Shown here piece by piece: positions 34,091 to 45,340 of a DNA stretch of 64,000 bases; position 1 is the first letter of the stretch, and every line of letters begins with the position of its first letter. Source of the DNA: Auriscalpium vulgare. Taxonomy: Eukaryota; Basidiomycota; Agaricomycetes; Russulales; Auriscalpiaceae. Where the stretch lies: contig JAHBBC010000030.1 in the NCBI GenBank assembly GCA_019915015.1, forward strand, positions 424,079 through 488,078. Reading direction: 5' to 3'. The notes under the pieces are model-generated. The model was not told where the DNA came from and made no database searches. It saw nothing but the letters and a program-made list of their open reading frames with translations. Both the position numbers and the translations under genes were made by a program.

Positions 34091-34309
34091 TCATGGGTTC
34101 GTTGTTCTGTACGATGTGTATGACCAGGGTCGAATGCTACGGACTTGCCGGTACGGGAATGCAGTGTGTTTGACGATTGTTGTTCCTCGGCAGTCCACTA
34201 CTAGGATGTCTTGCCTAGTATATAATGCAACTGAGGACGAAGTTGGAAATTACCATACTGCTCTACTATATCGCTCGTCACGCCCGCCACGGTGCACCTA
34301 TCGTCGACA

Positions 34310-35371
34310 ATGACTGTCTGGTACGAGCCTTGCTGGGCTGAACACACTCACACTGTCAGGTATCTTCGCTCCCACGAAGCCACCCCCGCGCACTATAACA
34401 TCCCCCATACCCCGTCTCAATACTGGACCTACCCCACCTCAACCACCCCGTACTGGCCGCCGCAAACATATGCCAACCCGCCCCCGGCGTACGCCCCTAC
34501 GCGCTCACACCACTCCCCCCGCTCAAGCGCGTCTTCAGCGCACTCGAGTCCGCGAGTTTATATCGTACCCACACCAAGCCCGTACCCCGTGCACGTCGTC
34601 GCGACGCCGTCCTCTGCCTTGCACCATGAGAAGCTCGATGATAGTAGGCGGCGCAGGTCCCGCCGCCGGTCATCGAAGCGCTCGCGCTCGCGCTATCGCA
34701 GCCCATCATCGCCGCTCCCGTACGACTCTTGGGACTCGGATTCCTCGTCCAGTGAGGACGACCCACTGCCGCCGACGCCCAGCCGCCGGCGCTCCAGATT
34801 TTGGCCCTTCAACTGCCCCTCCCGCTCCCACTCGCGTTCGCGCACCACCTCCCACAAGCACGCCGACAAGCCCATCGAGTTCTTCTCGCCCGAGGACTCT
34901 GCCTACGGCTGGCTCTCGCCCGTGTGGCCATGCGATATCCAAGCGTCGGTCTCCCATCCGAGCATTGGCTCGCAGACATATAACTTCGCCAGCGTCGAGC
35001 ACTACGCCATGGCGCAGCGAGCACTATCGTTCAACGCTTTCGACGAGTTCAAGAACGTGCAGAAGCTCGGCGCGCGCGACTGGGAGATCATCATGTTGGG
35101 GCACATAGCAAACAGGCTGCGCGCCGCCGGGGACGGCCCGCAGTGGGCGGAGGCCGCGTCCAAGGTGTATTTCGATGGCTACTTGCACAAGGTCAAGCAG
35201 CATCGTTCACAAGAGCTCAGGCTGGGGGAAACAGGGCAACGAAAGCTGGTGTATACAAGCCCCGACGAGGTGGCGGGGATCGGGCAGGAGCATGTACGTG
35301 CCGAAGGGGAGACATCATGGGGCATGAACGCGGTCGGGAGAGCGTTGCAGGCAGTGCGGGCATTGTTATAG
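34310..35371 (+). CDS. NADAR (DUF1768, YbiA-like) domain protein 2
   Basis: Second NADAR protein in the window, a single exon of 353 residues from ATG 34310 (MTVWYEPCWAEH; an upstream GTG at 34292 is not a eukaryotic start). Residues 1 to about 190 are Pro/Ser-rich with an Arg/Ser (RS-like) tract (RRRRSRRRSSKRSRSRYR) that may direct it to the nucleus. The domain then runs: FFSPEDSAYGWLSPVWPCDI, FASVEHYAMAQRALSF, a helical middle with KVYFDGYLHKVKQHRSQELR, and the closing SWGMNAVGRALQAVRAL. Unlike the copy at 25350-26471 it keeps the SVEHY Glu, so it is the better candidate for an active enzyme. It follows the copper transporter in the same direction, 219 bp downstream. Cellular role unknown. 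Confidence 0.85.
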   Translation: MTVWYEPCWAEHTHTVRYLRSHEATPAHYNIPHTPSQYWTYPTSTTPYWPPQTYANPPPAYAPTRSHHSPRSSASSAHSSPRVYIVPTPSPYPVHVVATPSSALHHEKLDDSRRRRSRRRSSKRSRSRYRSPSSPLPYDSWDSDSSSSEDDPLPPTPSRRRSRFWPFNCPSRSHSRSRTTSHKHADKPIEFFSPEDSAYGWLSPVWPCDIQASVSHPSIGSQTYNFASVEHYAMAQRALSFNAFDEFKNVQKLGARDWEIIMLGHIANRLRAAGDGPQWAEAASKVYFDGYLHKVKQHRSQELRLGETGQRKLVYTSPDEVAGIGQEHVRAEGETSWGMNAVGRALQAVRALL

Positions 35372-36900
35372 GGTATAGGGAGCACGAAAATTGAGCGCAC
35401 TCGGGATACCATACATGAGTTCTTGCCGCCAAAGAAAACGCTGTATATTACTACTTCCTACTTCCATCTGCGGTGAACGATTAACTATCGGTTTTTTAAA
35501 TCTGCAGCTGAACGCCCATACACATCAGCAGTACTCCCTCGGTCTCCACAAAGATGCGTTGATTATTAATTTCGGTAGGATTGCTCGACATTAATGCGGC
35601 GATATGGCTTCAAAGTACAAATTGCTGACGATTACATGCGGGGATGTCGGGCGTCGAAGCGTGCGCTAAGCGACAGTCTATAACGACCCGGGTACGGAAT
35701 GAGTTTTTGAAAAGACTTCTGTTAGCATTAGCACACACCGAGATATATGTCCTCTCGGCCTCGTCCAACCAGACTCCATTCTTCTCCAATACATCCATCG
35801 TTATAAACCGCCTATAAACCGCCTTCCCTCTACGCTGAAATGAAATCAACGAGCGATGGCCGAGCGGCAGCGTTACGCCACGTGAAAACTTCCGGGTCCC
35901 GAGCCAGGAGCGTTGCCAGGACGCTCTGTTATCAGATCCGGAGGCATCGGTATGGCGCCATTGCGACGTGATCGATCATGTGGGGAGATGTCGGGCGATG
36001 TCGGGGCGCCGGCTGCGTTGTTGAGGGTTTTGCAAAGGAGAGCAGGGGCAGGCTTCGTGAGGACTACGCTCTCGCCGTGCACTGCTCGATCCTTGGGGGC
36101 AGAAGTAGAGGCGATAGAGGGGACTGACAATCGACGACGGCGAGAGGATGGTAGCTTGAACATTGACAACGGGAAAAAAGCACACGACAGCGCAGACGAG
36201 TAAAGATGCGGATGCAGACCCGCAAGCCTGGCAGAGACGAAGGACATACGCAAGCCTAAGTCGGACACAGTCATGGCAAGAGCAGGTGACGCCCGACGCC
36301 GTCCTTGCAAGGGGGGGGCTCCTATGGCTTGCTGATTATGAAGAGAACAGTCGAGCTTCGTGAGGACGACGCTCTCACTCGACTGCAGGGAAAGAGAAAG
36401 GGAAGGCAAAGCGCGTGGGGAGGCGATGGGGGAGGGAGAGAGGCAGGAAGCAAACGAGGGGCCAAGGCTTGCGCCATTTTCGCGACGTCGGGTTGGGGTT
36501 CCCCGAGGCCTTTTTGTGATTGGCTGCCACATCCGGGCCGGTCCTTTGCCGGCGCGAATGGCCCGTTCCAGGCCTACAACATCCGGACTGCATTAATAGC
36601 TTCAGACTATCTCCTGTGCCAACAGCCACGCGGACTCGACTAGCTTCAGACAACGCTCAGCAATTACTGTACTAGTAGTCTCCGTGGCTGACCTTACCAC
36701 AGAAGACATACTGTACTAGTACTCGCCTCAGTAACTGCCCGCCCCTCACTGTCGCCGAACGCCGAGCACCTCACGGTGTCAATGTGTCAGATGTCTAGCC
36801 GCCTGCCGCATAGGACAGCCATGGAAGTGCTCAGCCACAAGTCACTTGTACTCAACATGCACCGCCAGCTCTCCTCCTCCCTGTCACACCAACTCACACA
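35372..36900. other. Intergenic with a minus-strand open frame and a short internal duplication
   Basis: A minus-strand frame (35873-36532, 219 codons) has no domain. It contains two related parts because cttcgtgagga-c-acgctctc occurs at 36053-36073 and again at 36356-36377. A short element at 36675-36708 recurs at 50703-50737. Otherwise nothing supported. Confidence 0.4.
36675..36708 (+). repeat. Dispersed short repeat, copy 1
   Basis: A stretch of about 34 bp starting GTAGTCTCC and running through TGGCTGACCTTA to CACAGAAG. It matches 50703-50737 apart from three differences. It may be part of a repeat family or a shared regulatory block. Confidence 0.55.
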
Positions 36901-37254
36901 ATGACCTACGGGGCTGCCGACTTCTGGTGGACGCTCGAGCTCCACAACAAAGAGATATACGGCGGCGACCGCGGCACCCACCGCGTCGCCATCAACTCCA
37001 CAACACAGTGGGCAGATGTACTCGCCATCGTCATGCATTGGGTCGCCGTGACCTCGTGCGACGCGTCGACACCCGGCGCGGAGACGAGCTTCTTCGATGG
37101 GAAGATGATCGCGGACGAGGAGTCGTGGCGCGCCATGAACGATGCGCTGCGGGCGCAGTATATCGGGACGCATGGGCATACACTGGGGGGCATGCCGCAG
37201 ACGTTCGTTCTAGGTGTGTGGCGAAACCATTGTCGGCTTTTGGAAGGCTGGTGA
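36901..37254 (+). CDS. Hypothetical protein (possibly a first exon)
   Basis: The ATG at 36901 lies after CACACA and opens 117 codons with codon use like neighbouring genes: MTYGAADFWWTLELHNKEIY at the start, HRVAINSTTQWADVLAIVMH in the middle. No family recognised. A donor-like GTGTGTGG after TTCGTTCTAG (around 37214) means the last residues may be intron read-through and further exons may follow in 37255-37560. Confidence covers coding status only. Confidence 0.4.
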   Translation: MTYGAADFWWTLELHNKEIYGGDRGTHRVAINSTTQWADVLAIVMHWVAVTSCDASTPGAETSFFDGKMIADEESWRAMNDALRAQYIGTHGHTLGGMPQTFVLGVWRNHCRLLEGW

Positions 37255-37686
37255 GCGTGCCCGGTAGGCACCCTGTCGGCGTTCTGTCGCCATCCGCTTC
37301 CCATGACTTAGCTACGCAAACCTCGACTGTATAGTCGTGGACGGTTACGTCTTACTCGCCGTTCTGCGTAATGCATGGTACCCCGTTGATCCCCCGCCGG
37401 ACCATCCTCATCACTTGGGGGGCACGCGCCACGAACACAGCAGGGCATTCATTCACCAGCTCGATTTCTGCCAGTGCGTTGCCTCCGGGATTGAAGAACG
37501 ACAGAGCAAGTGTGAACAGTTGTCAACGCTCGGTGATGGCGATCCAAATTGATAGTGCGTCTGTCTCGCGGTGATGCGGTGAAGCGACGTCTGGAAGGGA
37601 CCGGAATCAGCCAAGAATTGGCACAAGTTTGATCATCCATGGGTGCGGCGTATATAACGTCCATTCAACAATTCGTAAGGGCCTAT
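37255..37686. other. Intergenic
   Basis: 3' flanks of the plus-strand hypothetical gene and the minus-strand zinc-finger gene, or undetected exons of the former. Nothing else recognised. Confidence 0.4.
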
Positions 37687-38790
37687 CTAATCGTCTTCCG
37701 CCAGCTCGTCTTCCTCCATCTCATCGCTTCCCGTATCATATCCATCGTCGGAGACATATGCGATCATTGGAGCATGCGGGGGTAGGTCCACTTCCATGTC
37801 CACATCCTCTCCCATATCGATACTTACACCCTCATGTGCAGGCTGCCCGACGTAAGAAGGACAATTGCTTGCAGTTTTATGGTGCCTCAACAGCTCGTCG
37901 TGACGCGTGTATGACTTCCCGCACTGGCAAGAAAAGGCTTTTTGTCCGGGATGTGCCTTCGTCGTCTCCAGATGTCGTCGAAGGTCTTGGAGCCGATTAA
38001 ACTCCTTATCGCACGCCTCACAGCGAGGTCGACGTGGTACAGTCCTCGGTTTCTCGTGCACTGGCGGATTGTGTTTGAAGCTGGCGCTAGTCCCGTTGCG
38101 ACTGTCGTCTATCATCTTCTCGACTTCGTTTTCTTCGCCGGTAGGCTCTAGCTTCGGCCCATGCGGAGAGACGCCGGCATCATCTCGAGCAGCAATGTTT
38201 GGTTCCTCGACGAGCTCTTCAGTGGTGTTCGGGATGCTCGTCGACCATGGAAGTTTTTTCGCCCTGTTTGCAGTCTCGGTGAGGGCTTCCCTTCTCTCGG
38301 AAGTGCCGGCGAGATCCGCAAGTATCGGCTGCGAGAGTGGGCGCCCCTGCTGCAGTTTGGCATGAGTCTTCTCTCCTCTCACAGTGGAAATCATGTTTGC
38401 CCTCACCGGCTGATTTGTGGCTATCATTTTGTCGTAGCGAGGTTCAAGGCTCCTCCGCTGCATGGGCCGAACAATATACGTCTTTCGCGGACTATGGGAC
38501 CATTCTCGCCCACATGTTTCCGCTGTTGGCATCGTGCTCGGCCTATAGTCGTCGGAATCCGTGTCTTTCCTTTCCACCCCGAGCGTAGCCTTCACTCGAT
38601 CCTCGCAACTCGGGCAAAGATGGCGCCAGACTGTCGTGCCGTTGAACTGTGTTTTGACGTAGGTGACATCCCTCCACGCCACCCTCGCCTTGCAGGAAAA
38701 GCACGTCGTCTCGGCCCGGGTGGGATCCGCCATGTCCGCATCACGGGAGGTGTCCGGCTCCTCTCTCATCTCGACGTGAATGACTTGCAT
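37687..38790 (-). CDS. Zinc-finger protein A: CxxC ribbon plus C2H2/C2HC finger pair
   Basis: Putative nuclear DNA- or RNA-binding regulator, single exon, 367 residues from ATG 38790 (MQVIHVEMREEPDTSRDADM). The open frame runs upstream to 39351, but that part lacks a plausible start and is low complexity. Near residues 33-70 a CFSCKARVAWRD...LCPSCEDR unit could form a zinc ribbon. At about 255-310 are two fingers: CEACDKEFNRLQDLRRH with a wide H-x6-H, then CQCGKSYTRHDELLRHH closing with Cys instead of His (C2HC). The C-terminus is acidic (SDEMEEDELAEDD). Finger layout and tail are shared with the genes at 47199-47969 and 48657-49298; the ribbon is shared with the divergent gene at 40145. Confidence 0.8.
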   Translation of the reverse strand: MQVIHVEMREEPDTSRDADMADPTRAETTCFSCKARVAWRDVTYVKTQFNGTTVWRHLCPSCEDRVKATLGVERKDTDSDDYRPSTMPTAETCGREWSHSPRKTYIVRPMQRRSLEPRYDKMIATNQPVRANMISTVRGEKTHAKLQQGRPLSQPILADLAGTSERREALTETANRAKKLPWSTSIPNTTEELVEEPNIAARDDAGVSPHGPKLEPTGEENEVEKMIDDSRNGTSASFKHNPPVHEKPRTVPRRPRCEACDKEFNRLQDLRRHLETTKAHPGQKAFSCQCGKSYTRHDELLRHHKTASNCPSYVGQPAHEGVSIDMGEDVDMEVDLPPHAPMIAYVSDDGYDTGSDEMEEDELAEDD

Positions 38791-40144
38791 CCTAAGTTGT
38801 GGGTACTGTCGATGTGAACGAAAGGTAGCGGAGCGGAGTGACGTGTGTAGATGGGGCAGGTATTGGGTTGTTGGCCTCGATCGTGTTGAAGCTGGAGTGT
38901 GCGCGGCGATTTCGAAACAGGCGAGTGTGATGTCTGGAGCAGAACTGAAGAGAACGGGTTTATATGGCTGAGAACCAAGTTCATTACAAGGACACCGGCA
39001 AGTGTCGTCGCGAAGTTGCAGGACCGCCTTGGTCTCCACCGACTCACCATGCACGAAGCAGGCTCCTTGTACAACTTGATGGCGATTGTTTGCACTTACA
39101 ATAAGTCCTCTTGTCCACGCGGTCAGCCCCTCGCGAGCGTCGCTTTCCCAGTAAAAGGTCATCTTGCCAACGGGTACGGTGCCTCCGCCCTGGATGACAA
39201 GGGCCCTTGTTGTGGCATGGGCGACCGGCTTTTTGTTCTTTACTAGACCCTGTGCTGGAGTGCCTTCGACAGATACTAGAATTGCCTTGCTCCTGGCCTT
39301 GAGTTGGTTGCTGACGCGCACGATCTCATCACAATGGCAGGACTGTTGCAATGTTGTCGGTAAGCGATGTCTCGCGGGCGCCTATGGGGCGTGTAGCTCG
39401 CTTATGTAATGCCTGTAGACAATCGTGGTGCGTGCCTAGTGCGTGCCTCGGCCTCCTTCGACACCCCACTGGCATCATATATACACAGCATGGATTTTAT
39501 CCACATATGGTTCTACGTCGTTTCCGTTTGCCCACTGCGCAGTACTCCGGATCGCAGAGCACAGCATGTTGCTTGGTGCTTTCAAGCGTCATAAGTAGGT
39601 CATACCTGGTTTGAGGTCATTTTGTTCAGCCCATCCCAGCACTCCCGGCGACACGGCCTGGTCCCCTCACTGGCAGGTAAAAGATTACTTTGTGCCTGGC
39701 GAGATACGTTGAAAATGCAACCCATATAAAGTGTGCACAAAATGCCGTCAATCTCAATGCGCTAGCGGCTGGGAGCGGCTGGGATGCATCTTTATCGTTA
39801 CTTACCCGAGACAATAACCAGAAGGTGCATGCTGGCATGTGTCGGCTAGTGGCTAGTTATGCACCGAGCGACGAGATAATTGAGCGTAACAATACCTACG
39901 CCGCAGGGTTCTTCCATCATCGCACAAATAGCCCCCGGCGCTATAGTGGTTGTGCTGTCGCAACAACAACCGCTGCCTGCTATCGTCGCGTAAGAGTGGG
40001 CATACCCAGCTATAAGATGCATTCAAGCATCGAGCCTCAGTAGGATCCTGACTACTCTCGACTCAAATACTCACGACTTTTGCGCGCTGGTCGTGCACTC
40101 TTCCTTGACGCTCGCTCTTCACAGTCCCTCTCTCTTTTATCGCC
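38791..40144. other. Divergent intergenic region
   Basis: 1.35 kb between the zinc-finger gene (minus) and the CxxC gene (plus), so it holds both promoters. It includes the likely non-coding extension of the zinc-finger frame to 39351. No repeat or RNA gene recognised. Confidence 0.45.
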
Positions 40145-41970
40145 ATGCACACGATGGAATTCATCCGCACGGACATCAATGATCGGCCATCAGCCCTTGA
40201 CGAGCGGTGCGACGTCTGTGGCGTGCCCTTTACGTGGACGAAATCACCCAAACTGTCCGGCGGCAGGTGGGTGCCAGGCCGTACATGTCCGGCATGCACG
40301 AAACAACGAACAAACTGGCCATGCCGGGATTTCGGGGCACCGGCGCTGATGCGTGACCATGAGTACGCCGCGACTCGGGAAGCGTGTGGAACGGAAGGAA
40401 AGGGAAAAGGGAAGGAGAGAGGGGAGCCTGAACCTGAATATGTGATGTCGGACGGCGGCGATTCGGACGATGAGCTGTCACTCACTGCCGCGGTAAGCAA
40501 GTCGAGATCGCCGGTGCTCCAGAGACTGATACTCTCCTACAGGAAAGGGAATGGATTCGCGAGCCGGTGTCCGCCCCGACGACGCACCATGTCGGGACAT
40601 CTAGGGAAGGAGCCACGATCGCGTCGCAACAAAATGCTTGCTCGCACAGCAAAATGCCTAATCATCACATGAGGTCGGCGTCCGGTCCAATGACATTGGG
40701 AATACCTAGGCCTGGAGTGCAGTATGGTGACGCAGCGCCCACGCCGCCTCCCCTTCCTCCCTCGCATGCGCATACAACGGCAAAGATTGAGAATACAGGG
40801 CCGGAGCCACAGACCGATGTTTACCCAGGGGACATCGATGCCACAACATGGGTGCAACGGCGGTATGTTCCTGCACCGCGACTGCTGCGCGAGACCGCCG
40901 AACACGTCGCGCGACCCCAGACTACCGCACGCAATCAAGCGTCCCCACTGCCATCATTCAAGGAGCTGTGGCGGATTGCAGATGCTGCTGCGGAGCAGAG
41001 GCGACTCGGACCCGCGTGCAATGACATCCCTGGAGCACGCCTGCCCGGTCCTCCATCGACAACGCCCGCTCCGCAGGAGGCAGATGGTTTGAGGGTAGCT
41101 GTGTTGCGGGGTACCATAGCCAATCATGGGGCTACCTTGAGGATCCCGCCGGCGGCCGGGTCCCGCACTCCCGATCGGCCACAGGCTCCAGCACAGCATG
41201 CCAGCGCGAGGGAGCCCGTCGGATGGCCGGCGCCCCACCCACAAATAACCGTCTCCAATTCCTCTGCATCGGCGGGACTGAGGACGGCTACCCGCCAAAA
41301 GGCGGTACCACGCCAGCGAAAGACATCCGTCGTCCGCCAGAAAACCACCAATGGCAAGAAATCGCCTTCCGAGAAGCCGCCGGCGGAGCCGTTGGCGACG
41401 GACTGGATTACCAACCGTCGAGAGCCTGCTCCAAACTTCGTGCAACAGGTGTCGAAACTCCCTGTGACAGAGCCTGGCGTAGGTCCAATGGCAGTTCCTT
41501 CCGCGGCGCATGGCGCTCAGGGAGCACATCCATACCTGCGCAACACATACACCCTGGAATATCGGATGGCAGACGTGCACGAGCATGCCACGGAGGGTTC
41601 AAACCAGCGCCATGAGCTGCCGCCTCTCCCCGTGGTCGCGAGGCCATATACGGCAATGTTCCCCTTGACACCCGACTCCAATGGCGACCATGAGGACTTC
41701 AGCAGAGAATGCATGGACACCAAAGCGCGTGGCATATCCCAGATATCGGAACCAACGAGGACGGCGGCGCAAACGCTCGTTGACATGAAGATATCTGCGG
41801 CCCAATGGCGGGAAGGGGTTGACGACGCGATGGACGACGAGGACGACGTATGGGGAAGGACTGACGACGCAATGGACGAGCGGATTTCCGGTCGACTGAT
41901 GGGCAGTGGCGACAGTGCGAGCGATGCTATTGTGATTGATGACGACGACGACGATATACAGATACTATGA
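40145..41970 (+). CDS. CxxC-ribbon protein with a long disordered region and acidic tail
   Basis: Probable nuclear protein; function unknown. Exon 1 (40145 to about 40493) starts MHTMEFIRTDINDRPSALDE and holds CDVCGVPFTW...RTCPACTKQR, two CxxC knuckles about 25 residues apart. It is followed by an acidic run (SDGGDSDDELSLTAA). A 51-bp intron (GTAAGC to CTACAG, phase 0) leads to exon 2 (EREWIREPVSAPTTHHV), open to TGA 41968-41970. The total is close to 590 residues. The middle is Pro/Arg/Ala-rich with basic clusters (RQKAVPRQRK, TTNGKKSPSEK). The end is strongly acidic (AIVIDDDDDDIQIL). The ribbon resembles that of zinc-finger protein A, which diverges from it, so the pair may be an old duplication in which this copy lacks the fingers. 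Confidence 0.72.
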
Positions 41971-42439
41971 CCTGTCTTGGGTAGGTCGCGTCGGGAGCCA
42001 CTCGCAGTGTGTGGCGGCTCCTCGCCCGGAGTGCAGTATGAGATGGGAAGTCCTGATGCGATGGAGTTGTGAGGGCCGCCAGCTGGTAGTGGACAGAGGC
42101 AGATGCTACTCACCATGGACAAAACTGAGTATGTCGTATCCCTGCCCAGTACTTGTGCATGGTGCATCTATTGTCATATTGTGATCATGGAGGAGGGCAA
42201 TTAATGGCACATGTTGATCTCGACATCACTGTCAAGTGTTTCGGCGCCGGTGCTGTCTGCCGACCAGGACGCGGTCTCCGAGGTCCTGGTCAGGCTGGTG
42301 GTGCCAGTTGGACGAAAGGTACTGTCACAAATATCGCAAAGTCTGACAATAAGTATACAATATTCGCCTGCAATGAACAATGCGTGTAGAACGATGAACA
42401 GGACAGGCGGTCGTCATTCACTGGATATCACCGGACTGC
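41971..42439. other. Convergent intergenic region
   Basis: Holds the 3' flanks of the CxxC gene (plus) and the OXR1-like gene (minus). No further feature recognised. Confidence 0.5.
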
Positions 42440-44200
42440 CTAATAGCCAATGCCCCATACCTCCAACCCAACGCACTCGAAGGTGACCGCCCCTCCCTTC
42501 TTGGGCCCAGGAGAGCAGAGCGGTTCATTGTCGAACGTCGGACAGCGCGCGGAGGAGCCGTCAAAAAGCGTGTCGTCGAGATAGAGCCCGTAGTGGCCGT
42601 CCCTGCGTAGATCATTGGCACCGCTTCCGCATGGGTCATGCAGACAGTGCTCACCCGCCCCCGAACGAGAGATACTCCGGCTCACAAAGCGCGACGTACT
42701 CATTCTTTCCCGTCCACTTGTACACCTTGAGTTTATCGCTTTTCTTCCACAGAAAACTGCGCATGCACAGGTTTGTCAGAGACCTACAGGAGCGAGATAG
42801 GAATTCAACGTACGATTCCCCGCTGCCGAAGTACGACCCCTTCGACTGGCGTACGCCCTGACCAACCCATGCACCAAAAACCGCTTCGTTCGCGTCGCGG
42901 ACGACAACGACCGCGCCGCCAACATGAGCCTCACATCGCGAGTAGAGCGTGTGCAGAGAGATGCCATGTTGGTCGAGACTGTAGAGGAGCGTCCATGATT
43001 TTGGCAGACGGGCGAGCGCGGGTAAGTACGGTCTGATCTACAAGTACGCGTTGAGTTTCACAGGACCAAGATGCGAAAACAAGAAACTCGCACCTCGTCA
43101 GCAAGAGTAACAGTCAGCACCGGTGTCGTCACCTCCTTCCTCCCCATGAGCTTTACGCTCCGCCTTTCCACGCTCGGCGTATCAAACTCGTATCCCTTAT
43201 TCCACATGCGATCACCCGCGAAACCCGGCGCCCCACTCGCCGGTACGAATGGCTGCGCAGCAAATGGCGACCCATGTGTGATGTCGGCGCCGGCGCCGAC
43301 GCCCATCGGGAGCGTCGCGTAGTGTGTTGGGTGCTGTGGGCGCGATTCTGGTGGAGGTGGGGGCGCGGCGCGGGAGGAAAGGAAGGATGACATCCAGCGC
43401 GACGGGAGAGACGAGGGTGCGAAAGTCGAGTGTGACTGCGTGTGCGTGAGGACGGGAGGGCTGGCGCGGACGGGCTCTGGTGGGAGGGACGGGGAGCGCG
43501 TGATAGGCGAGTGCTGGGAATGCCCATGCGGGGCTGGTGCGGGCGTGGTGATGTTGAGAGCGCGCGGCGGGTGTCGTGTCGTGGACGCGGATTCCGCTTG
43601 CGACTCCGGGGCTGGCGACGTTGACGATGGCAGGAAATCCCCGAGCAAATCAATCACGGGCTGCTTCATCTCATTTATCGCCTGCAGAGCCGGAGACTTG
43701 ATCTCATCGAACAGTGTAGGCTCAGGCTGTGGCGTCACGGCCGCTCGTGATGGAGTCGCCCCGCCCGACGTGGGTGCAGACCCTGTGGCCTGCTTATGCC
43801 AGTACATGGGGTCATCCTCATGCTCCAGCAGCTCCGCGAGGAAGCCCTGCTGGTTTTTCTCTGTCGCTGCCCGCGCCTCTTCAAAGAAGTCTGCCTTTAG
43901 AGGGGTGAGCGGGGGCAGGTCGGAGGCCTCGCTGTCGCTAAAGGACACAGGCGGCGCGAGGGGATCCTCTGCTGCTGGCACAGAGATGAAGGAGCCGAAG
44001 TCGGCAGAGGACGTGCTGAAGGTGCGTGGGTGTAGGCGGCGCGGGTTGGCATCGGGAACGGGATCGAGGGTGGGGGATGCACGAGGCGTTGCGGGAGAGA
44101 AAAGAGTGGAGAAAATGTCTTCCTTCTGCTCTCTCGAGCTTGTGTTGGTTTCAGGTGGTGCGGGTATGAGAGAAGGTATGGAGTCCAATGAAGTCGACAT
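42440..44200 (-). CDS. OXR1: TLDc-domain protein, oxidation resistance protein 1 homologue
   Basis: The OXR1/TLDc family protects against oxidative stress and interacts with the V-ATPase. ATG 44200 starts MSTSLDSIPSLIPAPPETNT. The first 350-380 residues are Ser/Pro-rich and disordered apart from a helical EEARAATEKNQQGFLAELLE stretch. Then the TLDc domain: LADEIRPYLPALARLPKSW, TLLYSLDQHGISLHTLYSRC, GGAVVVVRDANEAVFGAWV, SYFGSGESFLWKK, VYKWTGKNEYVALCEPEYLS, DGHYGLYLDDTLFDGSS, TFDNEPLCS and the closing FECVGLEVWGIGY before the stop at 42440. Introns start GTGCGAG, GTACGTT and GTGAGCA, and each keeps phase. The domain looks complete. It sits 0.9 kb from the LTR element insertion. Confidence 0.9.
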
Positions 44201-45119
44201 GGTGCCTGCCAGGTGTGGGGTCAAGTAAGCTAGCTGATCACCTCTGTAGTCCCCCTTCGCCAATCACTCACCTAGCGCCCGAAAACACACTTCGCCCTTT
44301 AAGACCAAAAAAAGCGTCAACGGAACTACAATTGGTGGCTGCAGATGGTGGGTGGATATTATCGGATTGTGATGTCTTCCGGGATCTTGTCCAAGGCTTC
44401 TACGCTGTATCGGTTCAATGAATGACGCTCCAGCTCGTCGGATAACAGCAGCGTAGAGTATGGCGGTGGATGTGGCACTGATTCGAAGAAGGGGCGAGCA
44501 TGAGAGTCATCGCGAGCGGGCCACGCGCTGAATATCCGCCACATTGAACATTTGATTCTGAAGTTGTTGCCTCTCTACTTGCTTCCTGACATGCGGATTT
44601 TTATGCACTGTTCAAGATGTGACTTAGTGCTTATTGCTATATGTGAGTCTGGCTGAGCATCCTTCAGTACCAGCATACTGGAATCCACTAGTTGTCGCTG
44701 CCGCGTTACCAGATTGCCCTTATAGATCAGCTCACATGTTATCTACAACCCGACTTCAGATATCGTGACCACTCGGCCGAAGGATGTATCCTCCCACGTT
44801 TTCGGCAGGTGGCAGGGCTGGCAACATATCTTCACCTTCCCCGTCAAAGGCTTCAATATTGGACTCCGTGTCAAGCAGCAGATCTCGAGACCTGTCACCG
44901 AATACCTAGTCTCCCCCACATATCTACTTCTCTGATCGTGATTGTGTCCGACCTTGTGTGTGCCCACTTCGAAAACTCCGTCCAAGGTCCTCGACGAAGC
45001 AGCATAACTTTATCGACCATAGGCAAGCTGCAGCCGTCCTGGAAGAGCTACTGAGAGATGGAACAACAGTCGCTTAAACTGGTGCGTCACCTCGCCCATC
45101 CGTGCAATGCAACAAGGTC
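44201..45119. other. Intergenic with possible coding remnants
   Basis: Open segments at about 44720-44930 and 44990-45075 (ending ...QAAAVLEELLRDGTTVA) read like protein. They could be the 5' part of a gene now separated by the LTR element from similar-looking segments at 46290-46869. No model could be built. Confidence 0.3.
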
Positions 45120-45124
45120 TCAGT

Positions 45125-45340
45125 TGTTGAGGATTGGCTCCGCGCACAAGGACGACGAGGGACAACGAAGGATGTTCGAATTAGCGCCGGATAGCGTATA
45201 CGAAGCTGGGCGTAATCCGTAAGGGATATTGTAGCAAAAGAGCTAGCTACATGTCCACGGAATAAGGTTCGTACGTACTGTACAGTACCCGGAAGATGCC
45301 GGCGCGGCGTTGAGCTCGACACGCACGTGATATTCCAACA
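45125..45340 (-). repeat. LTR (3' LTR if sense is minus)
   Basis: 216 bp, TG...CA ends, preceded by the TCAGT duplication. It contains the perfect 14-bp palindrome GTACTGTACAGTAC near 45275. Confidence 0.92.

Noticed and set aside
35850..35930. tRNA-like stretch (GCGATGGCCGAGCGGCAGCG resembles a Ser/Leu tRNA D-arm)
   Set aside because: No T-arm GGTTCGAATCC-like sequence, no acceptor-stem pairing and no plausible anticodon arm follow.
38791..39351. N-terminal extension of zinc-finger protein A to 39351
   Set aside because: In-frame but low complexity, and the ATG at 38790 gives a compact protein like its paralogues. An upstream exon cannot be fully excluded.
43440..44228. Plus-strand 262-codon frame
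   Set aside because: Antisense to the disordered N-terminal half of the OXR1-like gene.
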